Numbered from the stretch's first letter, positions 51,642-60,827 are shown. The stretch is DNA of 64,000 nt from Hyphomicrobiales bacterium (GCA_900473045.1 UCKS01000017.1:1-64000), one strand, 5' to 3'. The notes: a model not told the origin generated them from the letters alone. Numbers and translations: made by a program.

Positions 51642-51662
51642 GGTGGACCCAAAACTGCTCGT

Positions 51663-52157
51663 TCAGCCTTCTGCCTTCCGGTTGACAACGGATGTTGCAA
51701 TGGAGGTCAGAGCCAGATCGGTCGCCTGCTCTTCGTCAAGTGTCGTCTGCAAAAGTCCGGCGGCATCGTTAAAGCCTAACTCCAGTGCCCAGGTCCGCAG
51801 GGTGCCGTAGCGCGACATCTCGTAGTGCTCGACCGCTTGTGCGGCGGCGAGAAGACCAGCGTCCAACGCAGGGGAGCCTTCATATTCTTCCATGATTTCG
51901 GCGCCTTCGTCGGTGATGCCGAGGATTGCGTCACAGGTCTTTGCCTCCGGCTCCTCGCCGATCATCTCAAACACCTGCTCAAGGCGTTCGACGTGGACCT
52001 TTGTCTCGGCAAGATGCTTGGTGAAAGCATCTCTGAGCTGCACGCTCTTTGCTGCTTCTTCCATCATCGGAAGAGTTTCGACGATCTTCTGTTCTGCAAA
52101 ATAGACGTCCTTGAGCGTGTCAAGAAACAGGTCTTCAAGCTTCTTCGTTTCGGCCAT
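51663..52157 (-). CDS. DUF892 (YciF-like) ferritin-like protein
   Basis: The 164-residue all-helical protein starts MAETKKLEDLFLDTLKDVYF and has the DUF892 pattern with helix-borne acidic/histidine residues (AEQKIVETLPMMEEAA, TKVHVERLEQVFEMIGEEP, AQAVEHYEMSRYGTLRTWA). This is a four-helix ferritin-like fold often found with stress genes. The ATG at 52157 begins at the first helix. The frame to 52355 runs back over the neighbouring gene. Metal binding is suggested by E and H residues but not shown. It is the second gene of a three-gene operon with a stress-type promoter. Confidence 0.9.
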   Translation of the reverse strand: MAETKKLEDLFLDTLKDVYFAEQKIVETLPMMEEAAKSVQLRDAFTKHLAETKVHVERLEQVFEMIGEEPEAKTCDAILGITDEGAEIMEEYEGSPALDAGLLAAAQAVEHYEMSRYGTLRTWALELGFNDAAGLLQTTLDEEQATDLALTSIATSVVNRKAEG

Positions 52158-52212
52158 TTGGATATCCGTTCTTCGTTGGAGAACCCGCTGGCACAATGCC
52201 CGCGAGTGGTAG

Positions 52213-52389
52213 TTAGGCAATGCGACGATCAGAGACATTGATGACGAGCGCACGCTTGGTCCCGAAAACGCCGCCAAACCAGGCCGCGACCGCACCGAAC
52301 GAGCGCCAAGAGCTGCGATCTCCGCCAAAAGCTTCAGCGGCTGCTTGTGCCGCATCGAGTGCTTTTTGCTTCGCAGGGGGTGCGGTCAT
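52213..52389 (-). CDS. Small hypothetical protein upstream of DUF892 gene
   Basis: This 58-residue frame reads MTAPPAKQKALDAAQAAAEA, GGDRSSWRSFGAVAAWFGGV and FGTKRALVINVSDRRIA. The product is a basic protein with an Ala-rich helix and a hydrophobic middle that may be membrane-associated. No strong ribosome binding site is seen. The EcfG-like promoter lies 40 bases upstream, and the DUF892 gene follows after 55 bases on the same strand, which supports an operon. Confidence 0.5.
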   Translation of the reverse strand: MTAPPAKQKALDAAQAAAEAFGGDRSSWRSFGAVAAWFGGVFGTKRALVINVSDRRIA

Positions 52390-52429
52390 ATTCGGTTCGT
52401 TTGCAGTCTCACGTTTGTGATGCCTACTG

Positions 52430-52454
52430 AACTCGGTTTCCCGATATTAGTTCC
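52430..52454 (-). promoter_or_regulatory. EcfG-like promoter of the DUF892 operon
   Basis: On the minus strand GGAAC (52454-52450), 16 bases, AGTT (52433-52430), 40 bases before ATG 52389. One mismatch to consensus. Confidence 0.45.
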
Positions 52455-52587
52455 GTCTGCCAATACTTTGGATGGTGCCGAAAAGCATGTCATGCATTTG
52501 TCTCAGCCGGCTAATGCACCCCGTGCACCGAGACATTCCTGGCTAATTGCCTGATGGCGTCTTCAGCAACGGGGGATGTTTCCATCG

Positions 52588-53004
52588 TCATGGTTGCGCC
52601 TCCATTTCCTCAACGGGTGGAGCCGCTCCCCTAACATTGCTGACTGCGTGTAGAAGCTCTCCGCCCATAAATGGCTTGTGAACACACGATGCGGCTCGGA
52701 AGTCTTCGGGGAGGTCGTAGGGACTTCCCCCCGAACAAAAGATGATGGGTACGCCTCGGTCTCGCAAAATTAACGCGATCTCCGTACCGTCGCCATCTTT
52801 CAAATAAACATCCAGAATGGCGACGGATGGGGTGTTTTCAGAAAGCCACCTCAAGGCATTTGTTCGCGACGAGCGCGCTTCAACCGAATACCCCGCGTTC
52901 AAGAGCGTCTCTTCCATATCGATTGCGATAAAGGGTTCGTCTTCCACCATGAGAATAATATCGGTCACGGGCACAACGGTGCGAAACGGATCAAAAAGAG
53001 ACAT
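52588..53004 (-). CDS. Single-domain response regulator
   Basis: The 138-residue receiver has LMVEDEPFIAIDMEE, the phospho-aspartate in VAILDVYLKDGDG, FCSGGS at the T/S position and HKPF with the conserved lysine. A Pro/Glu-rich tail follows (APPVEEMEAQP). The start at 53004 (MSLFDPFRTVV) is chosen over 53040. It is a paralogue of the receiver at 42500. Both lack an output domain and could accept phosphate from the HWE kinases in the window. Confidence 0.88.
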   Translation of the reverse strand: MSLFDPFRTVVPVTDIILMVEDEPFIAIDMEETLLNAGYSVEARSSRTNALRWLSENTPSVAILDVYLKDGDGTEIALILRDRGVPIIFCSGGSPYDLPEDFRAASCVHKPFMGGELLHAVSNVRGAAPPVEEMEAQP

Positions 53005-53309
53005 AGCTCTGCTCCATCGAAGTTGGGCGAGAGCAAACAATCTCTCAAACAGTACACCCGAGGAAAAAGGGTGGGTCAGTGGGGCTGGTACTCATACTGC
53101 GGGCCAACTCCGTCGGCTGGCTATTAACTTTATTAATGCCCGAATAATAATTCCAGCGTGCGCTCGGTACGGCTTGTATGGTTTCTTCCGCAATACGGCA
53201 CAGTATCAGCCAAGAACTTGTGTACGCGCATGCCTCATGCAACTGAAGCGCTGTCTACGGAACTAAAGCTGTTCGTGAGCATTTTTCTCTTTTGCAGGGG
53301 AGATGGCAG
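53005..53309. other. Intergenic region upstream of the first ku gene
   Basis: GGAAC (53259-53263), 16 bases, CATT (53280-53283) sits 26 bases before the ku ATG. It resembles the stress promoter but has a mismatch in the core -10 box. Nothing else is recognised. Confidence 0.35.
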
Positions 53310-54170
53310 ATGGCACCACGCGCGAACTGGAAAGGGTTTCTCAAGATCGGTGAGCTTACGTGCGCTGTCTCCCTCTACACTGCAGCTTCGACATCAGAGC
53401 GAATTGCCTTCCACACCCTGAACCGCAAGACCGGAAATCGTGTCCGACGCGAGTTCGTCGACGGCGAAACGGGTAAGGTGGTTGAGCGGGATGACCAGGT
53501 TAAGGGTTACGAAGATTCCAACGGGCACTACGTCGTCTTCGAGCCAGAAGAGGTCGCCGCAGCGGTTCCGGACGCGGACAAAATGCTCGACGCGGACATG
53601 TTCATCGATTGCGAGGACATCGATGACGTCTACTTCGACAAGCCATACTACCTTTCCCCGTCGGATAAGCAGAGCCGCGAAGTCTTCATCCTGATTCGTG
53701 ATGGGCTAGAAAAGAAGAAAGTGGCCGCTATTGCTGAGACCGTACTGTTCAGGCGGGTCCGCAAGCTTTTGATCAGACCCCACGGAAAGGGGCTCGTCGC
53801 ATCAACGCTCAATTTCGAATACGAGGTCCGCTCGGCAGAAGATGCCTTCAGCGATACGCCGAACCTGAAAATTGAAAAGGAACTGCTCGATCTGGCCGAC
53901 CACATTATCGCTGGCAAGATGGGCAAGTTCGATCCCAGCAAGTTTGATGACCGCTATGAGGACGCACTGACGGAAGTGGTAAAGGCCAAGCTCGAGGGCA
54001 GGGAGATCAAATCACGCCCGGCTCCGGAACCAACGAAGGTTGTGAACCTGATGGATGCCCTCCGGCAGAGTGCCGGCCTCAAGAACGATGCGAGAAAGCA
54101 AAGCAAGAAATCGGCGAAAAGCGCTGACACCCCGCAGAAGAAAAAGGCTCCGACCCGCAAGGCGAGCTGA
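53310..54170 (+). CDS. ku: Ku homodimer/heterodimer DNA end-binding protein
   Basis: The 286-residue protein is a bacterial Ku: MAPRANWKGFLKIGELTCAV, TSERIAFHTLNRKTGNRVRR, DDVYFDKPYYLSPSD and AETVLFRRVRKLLIRPHGKG. A lysine-rich C-terminal tail (KKSAKSADTPQKKKAPTRK) can touch DNA or LigD. Ku forms a ring on broken DNA ends and recruits LigD in non-homologous end joining. The ATG at 53310 starts at the conserved MAPR..WKG; the TTG at 53292 is not needed. A second, convergent ku ends 12 bases downstream. Sinorhizobium meliloti also has adjacent ku genes whose products work as a pair. Confidence 0.95.
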   Translation: MAPRANWKGFLKIGELTCAVSLYTAASTSERIAFHTLNRKTGNRVRREFVDGETGKVVERDDQVKGYEDSNGHYVVFEPEEVAAAVPDADKMLDADMFIDCEDIDDVYFDKPYYLSPSDKQSREVFILIRDGLEKKKVAAIAETVLFRRVRKLLIRPHGKGLVASTLNFEYEVRSAEDAFSDTPNLKIEKELLDLADHIIAGKMGKFDPSKFDDRYEDALTEVVKAKLEGREIKSRPAPEPTKVVNLMDALRQSAGLKNDARKQSKKSAKSADTPQKKKAPTRKAS

Positions 54171-54182
54171 CTAATCTGGAGA

Positions 54183-54980
54183 TTATTTTTTCTTTGACGC
54201 TTCCAGGCTCTTTTTGAGAGCGTCCATGATGTTGATCACGTTGCTTGACCCCTTGCCCTCGGCCTTTGGGGCGGCCTTCTTCTTCGATTTGCCCTTTTTC
54301 TTGGCGGCGATCATGTCGAGGATGCGGTCTTGGACCGGGTCATCAACGATAGACGGGTTCCATGGCGTTGAGCGAGCCTCGATGAACTTTTCCATGAGCT
54401 GCATGTAGTCAGATTCGGATTTTTCCGGTCCGATAGCTTTAAAATATTCATTCGGATCACGCACTTCGTCGCCGTAACGCAGTGTCCACAGGACGATACC
54501 ATTATCGCGGGGTTCAAGCATCACGGCCCGTTCCCGCCGATACATCACAAGTCTAGCAATTCCGACCACGCCCTTGATCGCCATCGCCTCGCGGATAACG
54601 GCGAACGCTTCCTCTCCGACCTTGTCGCTCGGTGTGAGGTAATGCGGTGTGTCGTACCAGATCCATTCGATCGAATCTTTTGGGACAAAAGTCTCGATAT
54701 CAATCGTACGCGTACTTTCCAGCGCGACGGCATCTATCTCGTCGTCTTCCAGCATGACGTATTCATCTTCGCCACGCTGAAAACCTTTGACCTCGTCGTC
54801 TTCACCCACCTCGCGCCCGGTCACGGAATCGACGTAGCGGCTGACGACACGGTTTTCCGTGGCTCGGTTCAGGGTATGGAACCGTACCTTCTCACTCTCG
54901 TTGGTCGCTGGGACCATGGAGACCGCGCAGTTCACCAGAGAAAGCTTGAGGTAGCCTTTCCAGAATGACCGAGGTGCCAT
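54183..54980 (-). CDS. ku: Ku DNA end-binding protein, second copy
   Basis: The 265-residue Ku reads MAPRSFWKGYLKLSLVNCAV, SEKVRFHTLNRATENRVVSR, IEWIWYDTPHYLTPSDK and ARLVMYRRERAVMLEPRDNG. It has a lysine-rich tail (KKKGKSKKKAAPKAEGKGSS) and ends in a conserved helix with MDALKKSLE. It is clearly different from the neighbouring Ku, so this is not a recent tandem duplication. It starts at 54980, 28 bases after a perfect EcfG-type promoter. The gene is divergent from ligD. A heterodimer with the other Ku is plausible. Confidence 0.95.
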   Translation of the reverse strand: MAPRSFWKGYLKLSLVNCAVSMVPATNESEKVRFHTLNRATENRVVSRYVDSVTGREVGEDDEVKGFQRGEDEYVMLEDDEIDAVALESTRTIDIETFVPKDSIEWIWYDTPHYLTPSDKVGEEAFAVIREAMAIKGVVGIARLVMYRRERAVMLEPRDNGIVLWTLRYGDEVRDPNEYFKAIGPEKSESDYMQLMEKFIEARSTPWNPSIVDDPVQDRILDMIAAKKKGKSKKKAAPKAEGKGSSNVINIMDALKKSLEASKKK

Positions 54981-55008
54981 GCAAGATACTCCGTGGGAAT
55001 TCTTCGTG

Positions 55009-55033
55009 AACGGCGAGATGCCTGGTTTGTTCC
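55009..55033 (-). promoter_or_regulatory. Perfect EcfG promoter driving ku
   Basis: On the minus strand GGAAC (55033-55029), exactly 16 bases, CGTT (55012-55009), 28 bases before the ku ATG at 54980. All nine consensus bases match. It links this end-joining gene to the general stress response. No such site was found before ligD. Confidence 0.75.
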
Positions 55034-55153
55034 TCACTTGGGGTCACTTTAGCGGAAGGTAAGTCGCTATTTTTGCCAGGAGCCGGCAGCTAACGCATCT
55101 TTTGCAGAGGCCGCGCGTTATGGCGATCATCATCGAAGTGTTCCGAGGGTCCG

Positions 55154-57805
55154 ATGGCAGACGACAAGCTTTCCAAATACAAGGAAAAACGTGATTTCAA
55201 GCTGACGAAGGAGCCGAGCGGGGCAGGCAAGCTGAACGCCTCCAACCGTCTGCGCTTTGTCATTCAAAAGCACGATGCCACGCGTTTGCATTACGATCTC
55301 AGACTGGAATTGGACGGGGTTTTCAAATCCTGGGCGGTGACCCGCGGTCCGTCGCTCGATCCGCACGATAAGCGTTTGGCCGTCGAAGTCGAAGATCATC
55401 CCTTGGACTACGGTGATTTTGAGGGAACAATTCCCAAAGGCCAATACGGCGGCGGTACCGTCATGCTCTGGGATCGGGGGTATTGGGAGCCGGAAGGAAA
55501 AAAGACCCCCCAGCAGGCGCTGGAAGACGGCGACTTCAAGTTCTCGCTCGAGGGAAAGCGCCTGCGCGGCAGCTTCGTCCTTGTCCGCATGAAACATGAT
55601 CGCAACGGCGGCAAGCGAACCAACTGGCTGCTTATCAAGCACCACGACGACCATGCCGTTGAGAGCAGAGGCGAGGCTATTCTTGACGATGCCACCTCCG
55701 TAGCATCCGGGCGGACCATGGACGTCATCGCCACTGGCAAAGGCCGCAAGCCCAAGCCGTTCATGGTCGCTGGCGAGGCCGCGCCTGCCGATGCTGTTTG
55801 GGACAGTAAGCATGGGCTCGCCGCAGAAGAGCGGAAAGGCCGAGTATCGAAACCTGCTCGGACGACACCGCCGAAAACGCAGACATCGGCAATGCCCGAG
55901 TTCATCCAGCCGCAGCTCTGCGAGAGCCTTTCCCGTCCCCCGTCAGTGGACGGTTGGATCCACGAAATTAAGTTTGACGGCTACAGGATTCAAGCCCGAA
56001 TCGTTGAAGGCGAAGTTACATTGAAGACCCGCAAGGGACTTGATTGGACGGCAAAGTATCCATCGATCTCGAAATCGTTCTCAGCACTGCCCAGCGCGAT
56101 CATCGACGGTGAAATCTGTGCACTCGACGAACATGGCGCGCCGGACTTCGCCGCACTCCAGGCGGCTCTGTCCGAGGGAAAGACAGACGATCTTGTCTAC
56201 TTCGCGTTTGATCTGCTTTTCGAGGGAGACAAGGACTGGCGCGACGAGCCACTGGTGGTTCGGAAAGAACGCCTCCAAGACTTGATGAAGGAAAGCGGCG
56301 ACGATCCTCGTTTTCGATTTGTCGATCATTTCGATACAGGCGGCGATGCGGTGCTCAAGTCAGCCTGCAAACTGTCTCTAGAAGGCATTGTTTCCAAGCG
56401 GGCTGATGCCCCATACAGATCCGGCCGGACGAAAACCTGGGCCAAATCCAAATGCCGGGCGGGCCACGAGGTCGTCATCGGTGGTTGGGCCAAAACGAAT
56501 GGAAGGTTCCGTTCGCTTCTGGTCGGCGTGAATCGCGGCGACAGCTTCGTCTATGTCGGGCGCGTCGGGACCGGGTACGGAGCGGCCAAGGTCGCTACGC
56601 TGGTGCGGAAGTTGAAGGAGGTAGAGGCGAAGACCTCGCCGTTCACCGGGATTGGCGCTCCGAAGCGGGATCCAGACGTGGTCTGGGTCAAACCCGAGCT
56701 CGTTGCCGAGATAGAGTTCGAGGGATGGACCGGCGACGGCATGGTTCGACAGGCAGCATTCAAAGGCCTGCGTGAGGACAAGCCCGCATCGGAGGTGGAG
56801 GCCGAGAAGCCAGCGGACCCTGAAGCAGCAGAACTCCCGGAGCCGCCGAAGGACGCGAAAGTTTCCAGCCATCGTCGTTCCGGCGCAAAAGCGAATGTGA
56901 TGGGAGTGTTGATCTCCAATGCGGCCAAGCCTCTTTGGCCCGATGCAAGCGATGGCAAGCCGGTCACAAAACAGGACCTCGCCGAATATTATGAAGCGGT
57001 CGGCCCCTGGTTGATCGATCACATCAAAGGGCGACCTTGCTCGATCATCCGAGCCCCGGACGGCATCGATGGCGAGCAGTTCTTCCAACGACACGCGATG
57101 ATGGGGACTTCCAACCTTCTCGAGCTCGTCACGGTGTTCGGTGACAAAAAGCCCTACCTCCAGATTGACCGCGTCGAGGGGCTGGCGGCGGTGGCTCAGG
57201 TCGCAGCACTTGAGCTCCATCCTTGGAATTGCGAAACAAAACAGCCTGAAGTCCCAGGCCGCCTTGTGTTTGACCTCGACCCCGGACCTGACGTTCCTTT
57301 TTCGATGGTGGTGGAAGCAGCTAAGGAAATGCGTGATCGTTTGGATGCGCTGGGTCTTGTCAGTTTCTGCAAGACGACAGGCGGGAAGGGGCTTCACGTC
57401 GTAACCCCTCTTGAGGTCGGCAAACGCAGCAACCTGACGTGGCCGGAAGCCAAGACGTTTGCCCACGACGTTTGTCTCCAGATGTCACGCGACGATCCGG
57501 AGAAATTTCTGGTGAAAATGGCCAAGAAGCTTCGCAATGGCAGAATATTCCTCGACTACCTAAGGAACGACCGAATGGCTACCGCAGTTGCGCCCTTGTC
57601 GCCACGGGCACGACCGGGTGCGACCGTGTCGATGCCGTTGACTTGGTCTCAGGTTAAATCAGATCTCGATCCGAAGCGGTTCACGGTGCGCACCGTGCCC
57701 TCGCTCCTGAAGAACACGAAAGCTTGGGACGATTATTGCGACGGTGAACGTCCATTGGAGAAAGCAATCAAGCTTTTGGCTAAGTCGAACAGGGCAGTCG
57801 CGTGA
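55154..57805 (+). CDS. ligD: LigD multifunctional non-homologous end-joining ligase
   Basis: The 883-residue protein has the rhizobial order phosphoesterase-ligase-polymerase. The N-terminal 3'-phosphoesterase domain (about residues 35-180) has [13 protein letters not shown] and [17 protein letters not shown]. The ligase domain (about 250-560) has the adenylated lysine in HEIKFDGYR (about K273), [10 protein letters not shown] and the OB part. The C-terminal primase/polymerase domain (about 590-880) has the DxD metal motif in [10 protein letters not shown] and [11 protein letters not shown]. It seals and fills double-strand breaks brought together by Ku. It is divergent from the second ku gene (173 bases between starts). 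Confidence 0.96.
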   Translation: MADDKLSKYKEKRDFKLTKEPSGAGKLNASNRLRFVIQKHDATRLHYDLRLELDGVFKSWAVTRGPSLDPHDKRLAVEVEDHPLDYGDFEGTIPKGQYGGGTVMLWDRGYWEPEGKKTPQQALEDGDFKFSLEGKRLRGSFVLVRMKHDRNGGKRTNWLLIKHHDDHAVESRGEAILDDATSVASGRTMDVIATGKGRKPKPFMVAGEAAPADAVWDSKHGLAAEERKGRVSKPARTTPPKTQTSAMPEFIQPQLCESLSRPPSVDGWIHEIKFDGYRIQARIVEGEVTLKTRKGLDWTAKYPSISKSFSALPSAIIDGEICALDEHGAPDFAALQAALSEGKTDDLVYFAFDLLFEGDKDWRDEPLVVRKERLQDLMKESGDDPRFRFVDHFDTGGDAVLKSACKLSLEGIVSKRADAPYRSGRTKTWAKSKCRAGHEVVIGGWAKTNGRFRSLLVGVNRGDSFVYVGRVGTGYGAAKVATLVRKLKEVEAKTSPFTGIGAPKRDPDVVWVKPELVAEIEFEGWTGDGMVRQAAFKGLREDKPASEVEAEKPADPEAAELPEPPKDAKVSSHRRSGAKANVMGVLISNAAKPLWPDASDGKPVTKQDLAEYYEAVGPWLIDHIKGRPCSIIRAPDGIDGEQFFQRHAMMGTSNLLELVTVFGDKKPYLQIDRVEGLAAVAQVAALELHPWNCETKQPEVPGRLVFDLDPGPDVPFSMVVEAAKEMRDRLDALGLVSFCKTTGGKGLHVVTPLEVGKRSNLTWPEAKTFAHDVCLQMSRDDPEKFLVKMAKKLRNGRIFLDYLRNDRMATAVAPLSPRARPGATVSMPLTWSQVKSDLDPKRFTVRTVPSLLKNTKAWDDYCDGERPLEKAIKLLAKSNRAVA

Positions 57806-57826
57806 TGTCGAAAGAACCTTCACTCT

Positions 57827-57900
57827 GATCAGGGTTGGCAGTACGAGCCCAAAAGGGACGGCTTCAGATGTCTTGCGTTCAAGGACGAGCAAATCGAGGC
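57827..57900 (+). pseudogene. Small fragment of an ATP-dependent DNA ligase
   Basis: Just after ligD the sequence encodes DQGWQYEPKRDGFRCLAFKD, which resembles motif I and its surroundings in LigC-type ligases (FEPKWDGFR). Here the tryptophan of KWDG is replaced by arginine, and nothing before or after it is conserved. It is a short remnant, perhaps of a second ligase gene once linked to ligD. Confidence 0.5.
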
Positions 57901-57957
57901 TAAACACCCGACGTCCTGGCCGACCATCGGGCTGTTGAGACCTGGCTGCGGCAGCCG

Positions 57958-58487
57958 GTGACGAACTTTATCTATACCAATAAGGTCTGCGAACTCATTA
58001 CCCATTTAAAACGGTTTGAGGACACCCAATCCTTGGTGGAGGACTTCGGGTATATCGCCGATATGCTCGGATAGCAAATGGGATGCTTTCTTTTTCAACG
58101 GCCACCTAGCAATCGATATAGTGCCGAAACGTTGCATCGAATCCTATCGTACCTGGACTCATCGCGTCGAAACGTTGTCGAGTTTCGCCACAAGAGCTGG
58201 TGGAATGACAATGTCTACGATGCATTCAGTGCGGCCGGTACAATCTTTTGTCCTGCAGCGGGCCACGATTGCCGGATGAACTGGTCTGGACCGCCGATGA
58301 TATCTACGTGCGTTTTCACGGAACCACACGATGGTACTGCCACGACTATAGCGACGCGGAGCTGTTGATCTGGGCCGATCGTATCCGAGCGAGTGGGGCT
58401 ATGACGATTTGGATATATTTCAACAATGGTCGTGACCGCCACTCCATAAAGAATGCCAAGCCACTCGCGGGGCTCCTTAACAGGTAA
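57958..58487 (+). pseudogene. DUF72 family protein remnant
   Basis: The reading is TNFIYTNKVCELITHLKRFE, VEDFGYIADMLG, then TAG at 58072-58074, then MGCFLFQRPPSNRYSAETLH, NVVEFRHKSWWNDNVYDAFS, a frame change near 58245, and SCSGPRLPDELVWTADDIYV, RFHGTTRWYCHDYSDAEL and WIYFNNGRDRHSIKNAKPLA. This is a DUF72 (YecE-like) protein lacking its first third. A nonsense codon and a frameshift show it is dead. The family often lies near ligD or ligC in rhizobia, so the locus was probably larger. Confidence 0.82.
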
Positions 58488-58550
58488 CCAGCGCACAGTC
58501 GTTGCCAGATTCGAGCAAGGATTATTCTTGCGGGTGTAAACCGGGCTTCA

Positions 58551-60827
58551 TCATACCGGCGGGGGTTTGTTGTGCAAGGAATCAAACTGTAGTCGGATTT
58601 GACTGATCTCACGTGCAAGAGGCTCGTAAACGTCCCGACCGGACGCTGTGAAATTCATTGAAATCAGACCGTTTTCGCATCGCCGTTCATCGTCCCAACC
58701 GAGGTGATTGATGATGGGATAGAGGCAGATACCTTCTACAGGCACGCCCGCATTCATTGCGGCACGCACCTCGGCGTGCACGTAGACAAACCAGTCCGCC
58801 CGCCTTTCGGCCTCAATCCCCGTTTCGGCTATAAAAATCGGCTTGCCATAGCGCGCGTAGGTTTCGATCAGGATCGTGCGGAGCGGCTTGTAAAGGGGGT
58901 GATCCATGTCAATCGGGGGCCCCGCATGGATCCACTGGTTGTTGTGATAGTAATTGACTCCGACAATATCGAGATAGTTTTCGGCACCACCAACCTGGGG
59001 CCAAAGACGACCCGCAATGAGATCCCAGCCTTGGAACTGGGACTGCCGATGGCCTTCTGCGACCTTTTGATCCCACGGCCGGTATGGATCGGTGACGACG
59101 TTTATGACCGGATCGCAGTGCACAAAGCGTGCCCGCCGATCAATGCTACGTATGGCGTCCATAGCGGCAATCGAGGCGCGTGCGAGTTGGACTTTAAGTT
59201 CGAAGCCGCGTCCATGGGCGAACGGATTGAGGTAACCTGCATCGCCACCCCCCCAAGAGAAAAAAGAGATTTCGTTGACGGGCGTATAGAACGGCGTGGT
59301 CCCACTCTCTTCTTTCACAATTTGTGCCACTGCTTCGGCAAACCGCGCGAAGCGCATGACGAAGTCTGGCTGCCAGATGTCGATATCGTCCGGCCATCCA
59401 TAATGCAGCAGATCCCAAATGACTTGGGTATCTGTCGCCCGCGCTGCGCGTAGCATGGGTAGGAAGCTCGACCAGTTGTATTTTCCAGGAACCGTCTCGA
59501 TGAGATGCCAGCGCAATCCATCCCGCACAGTTCGGATCGAGTACTGGGCGAGTTGAGCGTAGTCACTCGCGACGTTGACATCATGTCCGGTGGCTGTGAT
59601 CATGTCGAGCCGTTTTCCGGTTTTTTCGCCCTCACGGGGGCGCAGGCGGTGCGTTGAACACTCAAAACCCCCCTGCAGAAACGATTGGAATAGACCCTTA
59701 GGGCCGGAGCTCGCCCTTTGGGACAGAACTTCGCTGAAAAGGTGCTGCCATTGTGGAATAACGGCAGCGGTGCTGTAGTGAGTCTCCACCTTCGAACGCA
59801 GCGTTCGGCCTAGCGTTTTACGCAAGTCTGTGGACTTGATCAGCGTTTTCATGGCGTTCGCAACGGAGGCGGGGTCGCTAAAGCTCACGAACAGGCCCGA
59901 TATTCCGTCTTCAATTTGCTGGAGAACGCCGTTGTCGGGCGTTGCGATTACAGGCAAACCAGCAGCGCCCGCCTCTGCGATCACATGAGGCATGCCTTCG
60001 CCAGAGGACAACCATACGAAGATGTCAAAAGCGGCGAGGAGCGCTGGGATGTCTTTCCGGTCGCCTAGAAAGGTCAACGCTTGCGTCAATCCACGGGCCA
60101 CTGCGAGCGACTGCAGTTGGACGGCGTAATCTGGCATGAAAGCATCTGGTCCTCCGACGATGACAAAGCGCGCATCGGCATATTCTGCATGCACGATCGC
60201 CGCCGCCTCGATGAAGTCTTCGACATTTTTCTTACGATCGAGCCTGCCCACCCAGCCAATCACTACATGGCTCTCCGACACGTTAAGTGATCTGCGCATC
60301 TCGCCGCGCTGAGCCGGATCGTACTCCAAGAGATCCACCATCGAAGGGATCTCTAACGCATGGTTTTCCCGTCCCGGCATAGCCGAGGCGGCAGCGTCGC
60401 GTATAGACCGGCAGACGCCGACATAGCGCGTGGTGAAATGCTTGGGGCCCGCCAAAGCTTCAGAAACAAGCCCCCCGTGCTCTATAAGCGGGGGGCGCAG
60501 ATGAATACGATCCAGCGCCGGATAAATATCGGCCACATTCTGGCAAGAGACGATGACATCATATCCCGCAATCTTGCTTGCCAGATAGGAAACTGTGTCC
60601 TCGAACGACAGTTCGTAGGGCATCGTGTCCACGTCAACGCCGAGTGCCGCGAGCTGTTCATGTGTCTGTTCCGGCATATTGGATTTGCGGAAACACGCAA
60701 CGACATCGACCTTATAGCGAGAGGGGTCGAGATTGCGGGCGAGCAGTCGCACTTCCGTTTCTTCGCCCCCGACCACAAGCCATGCGAAAACGAATAAAAT
60801 GCGGATTGGCGGTTCGGCCGGGCTCAT
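58551..60827 (-). CDS. GT4 glycosyltransferase fused to a clan-A-like glycoside hydrolase
   Basis: The 758-residue protein joins two enzymes. Residues 1 to about 385 form a GT-B glycosyltransferase of family 4 (ILFVFAWLVVGGEETEVRLL, VIGWVGRLDRKKNVEDFIEA and the donor-site E-x7-E EGMPHVIAE). Residues about 420-750 form a TIM-barrel hydrolase, with an acid/base candidate in FYTPVNEISF (about 518) and a nucleophile candidate in PIFIAETGIEA (about 666), like GH1/GH5-type beta-glycosidases. No signal peptide or membrane helix is present. Its ATG overlaps the stop of the upstream three-domain gene, so both are co-translated. It may extend and trim the same glycan. The substrate is unknown. Confidence 0.88.
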   Translation of the reverse strand: MSPAEPPIRILFVFAWLVVGGEETEVRLLARNLDPSRYKVDVVACFRKSNMPEQTHEQLAALGVDVDTMPYELSFEDTVSYLASKIAGYDVIVSCQNVADIYPALDRIHLRPPLIEHGGLVSEALAGPKHFTTRYVGVCRSIRDAAASAMPGRENHALEIPSMVDLLEYDPAQRGEMRRSLNVSESHVVIGWVGRLDRKKNVEDFIEAAAIVHAEYADARFVIVGGPDAFMPDYAVQLQSLAVARGLTQALTFLGDRKDIPALLAAFDIFVWLSSGEGMPHVIAEAGAAGLPVIATPDNGVLQQIEDGISGLFVSFSDPASVANAMKTLIKSTDLRKTLGRTLRSKVETHYSTAAVIPQWQHLFSEVLSQRASSGPKGLFQSFLQGGFECSTHRLRPREGEKTGKRLDMITATGHDVNVASDYAQLAQYSIRTVRDGLRWHLIETVPGKYNWSSFLPMLRAARATDTQVIWDLLHYGWPDDIDIWQPDFVMRFARFAEAVAQIVKEESGTTPFYTPVNEISFFSWGGGDAGYLNPFAHGRGFELKVQLARASIAAMDAIRSIDRRARFVHCDPVINVVTDPYRPWDQKVAEGHRQSQFQGWDLIAGRLWPQVGGAENYLDIVGVNYYHNNQWIHAGPPIDMDHPLYKPLRTILIETYARYGKPIFIAETGIEAERRADWFVYVHAEVRAAMNAGVPVEGICLYPIINHLGWDDERRCENGLISMNFTASGRDVYEPLAREISQIRLQFDSLHNKPPPV

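Noticed and set aside
53259-53283. GGAAC-N16-CATT before the first ku gene as a stress promoter
   Set aside because: The -10 box differs in its core G. It is only mentioned as a possibility and not called as a promoter.
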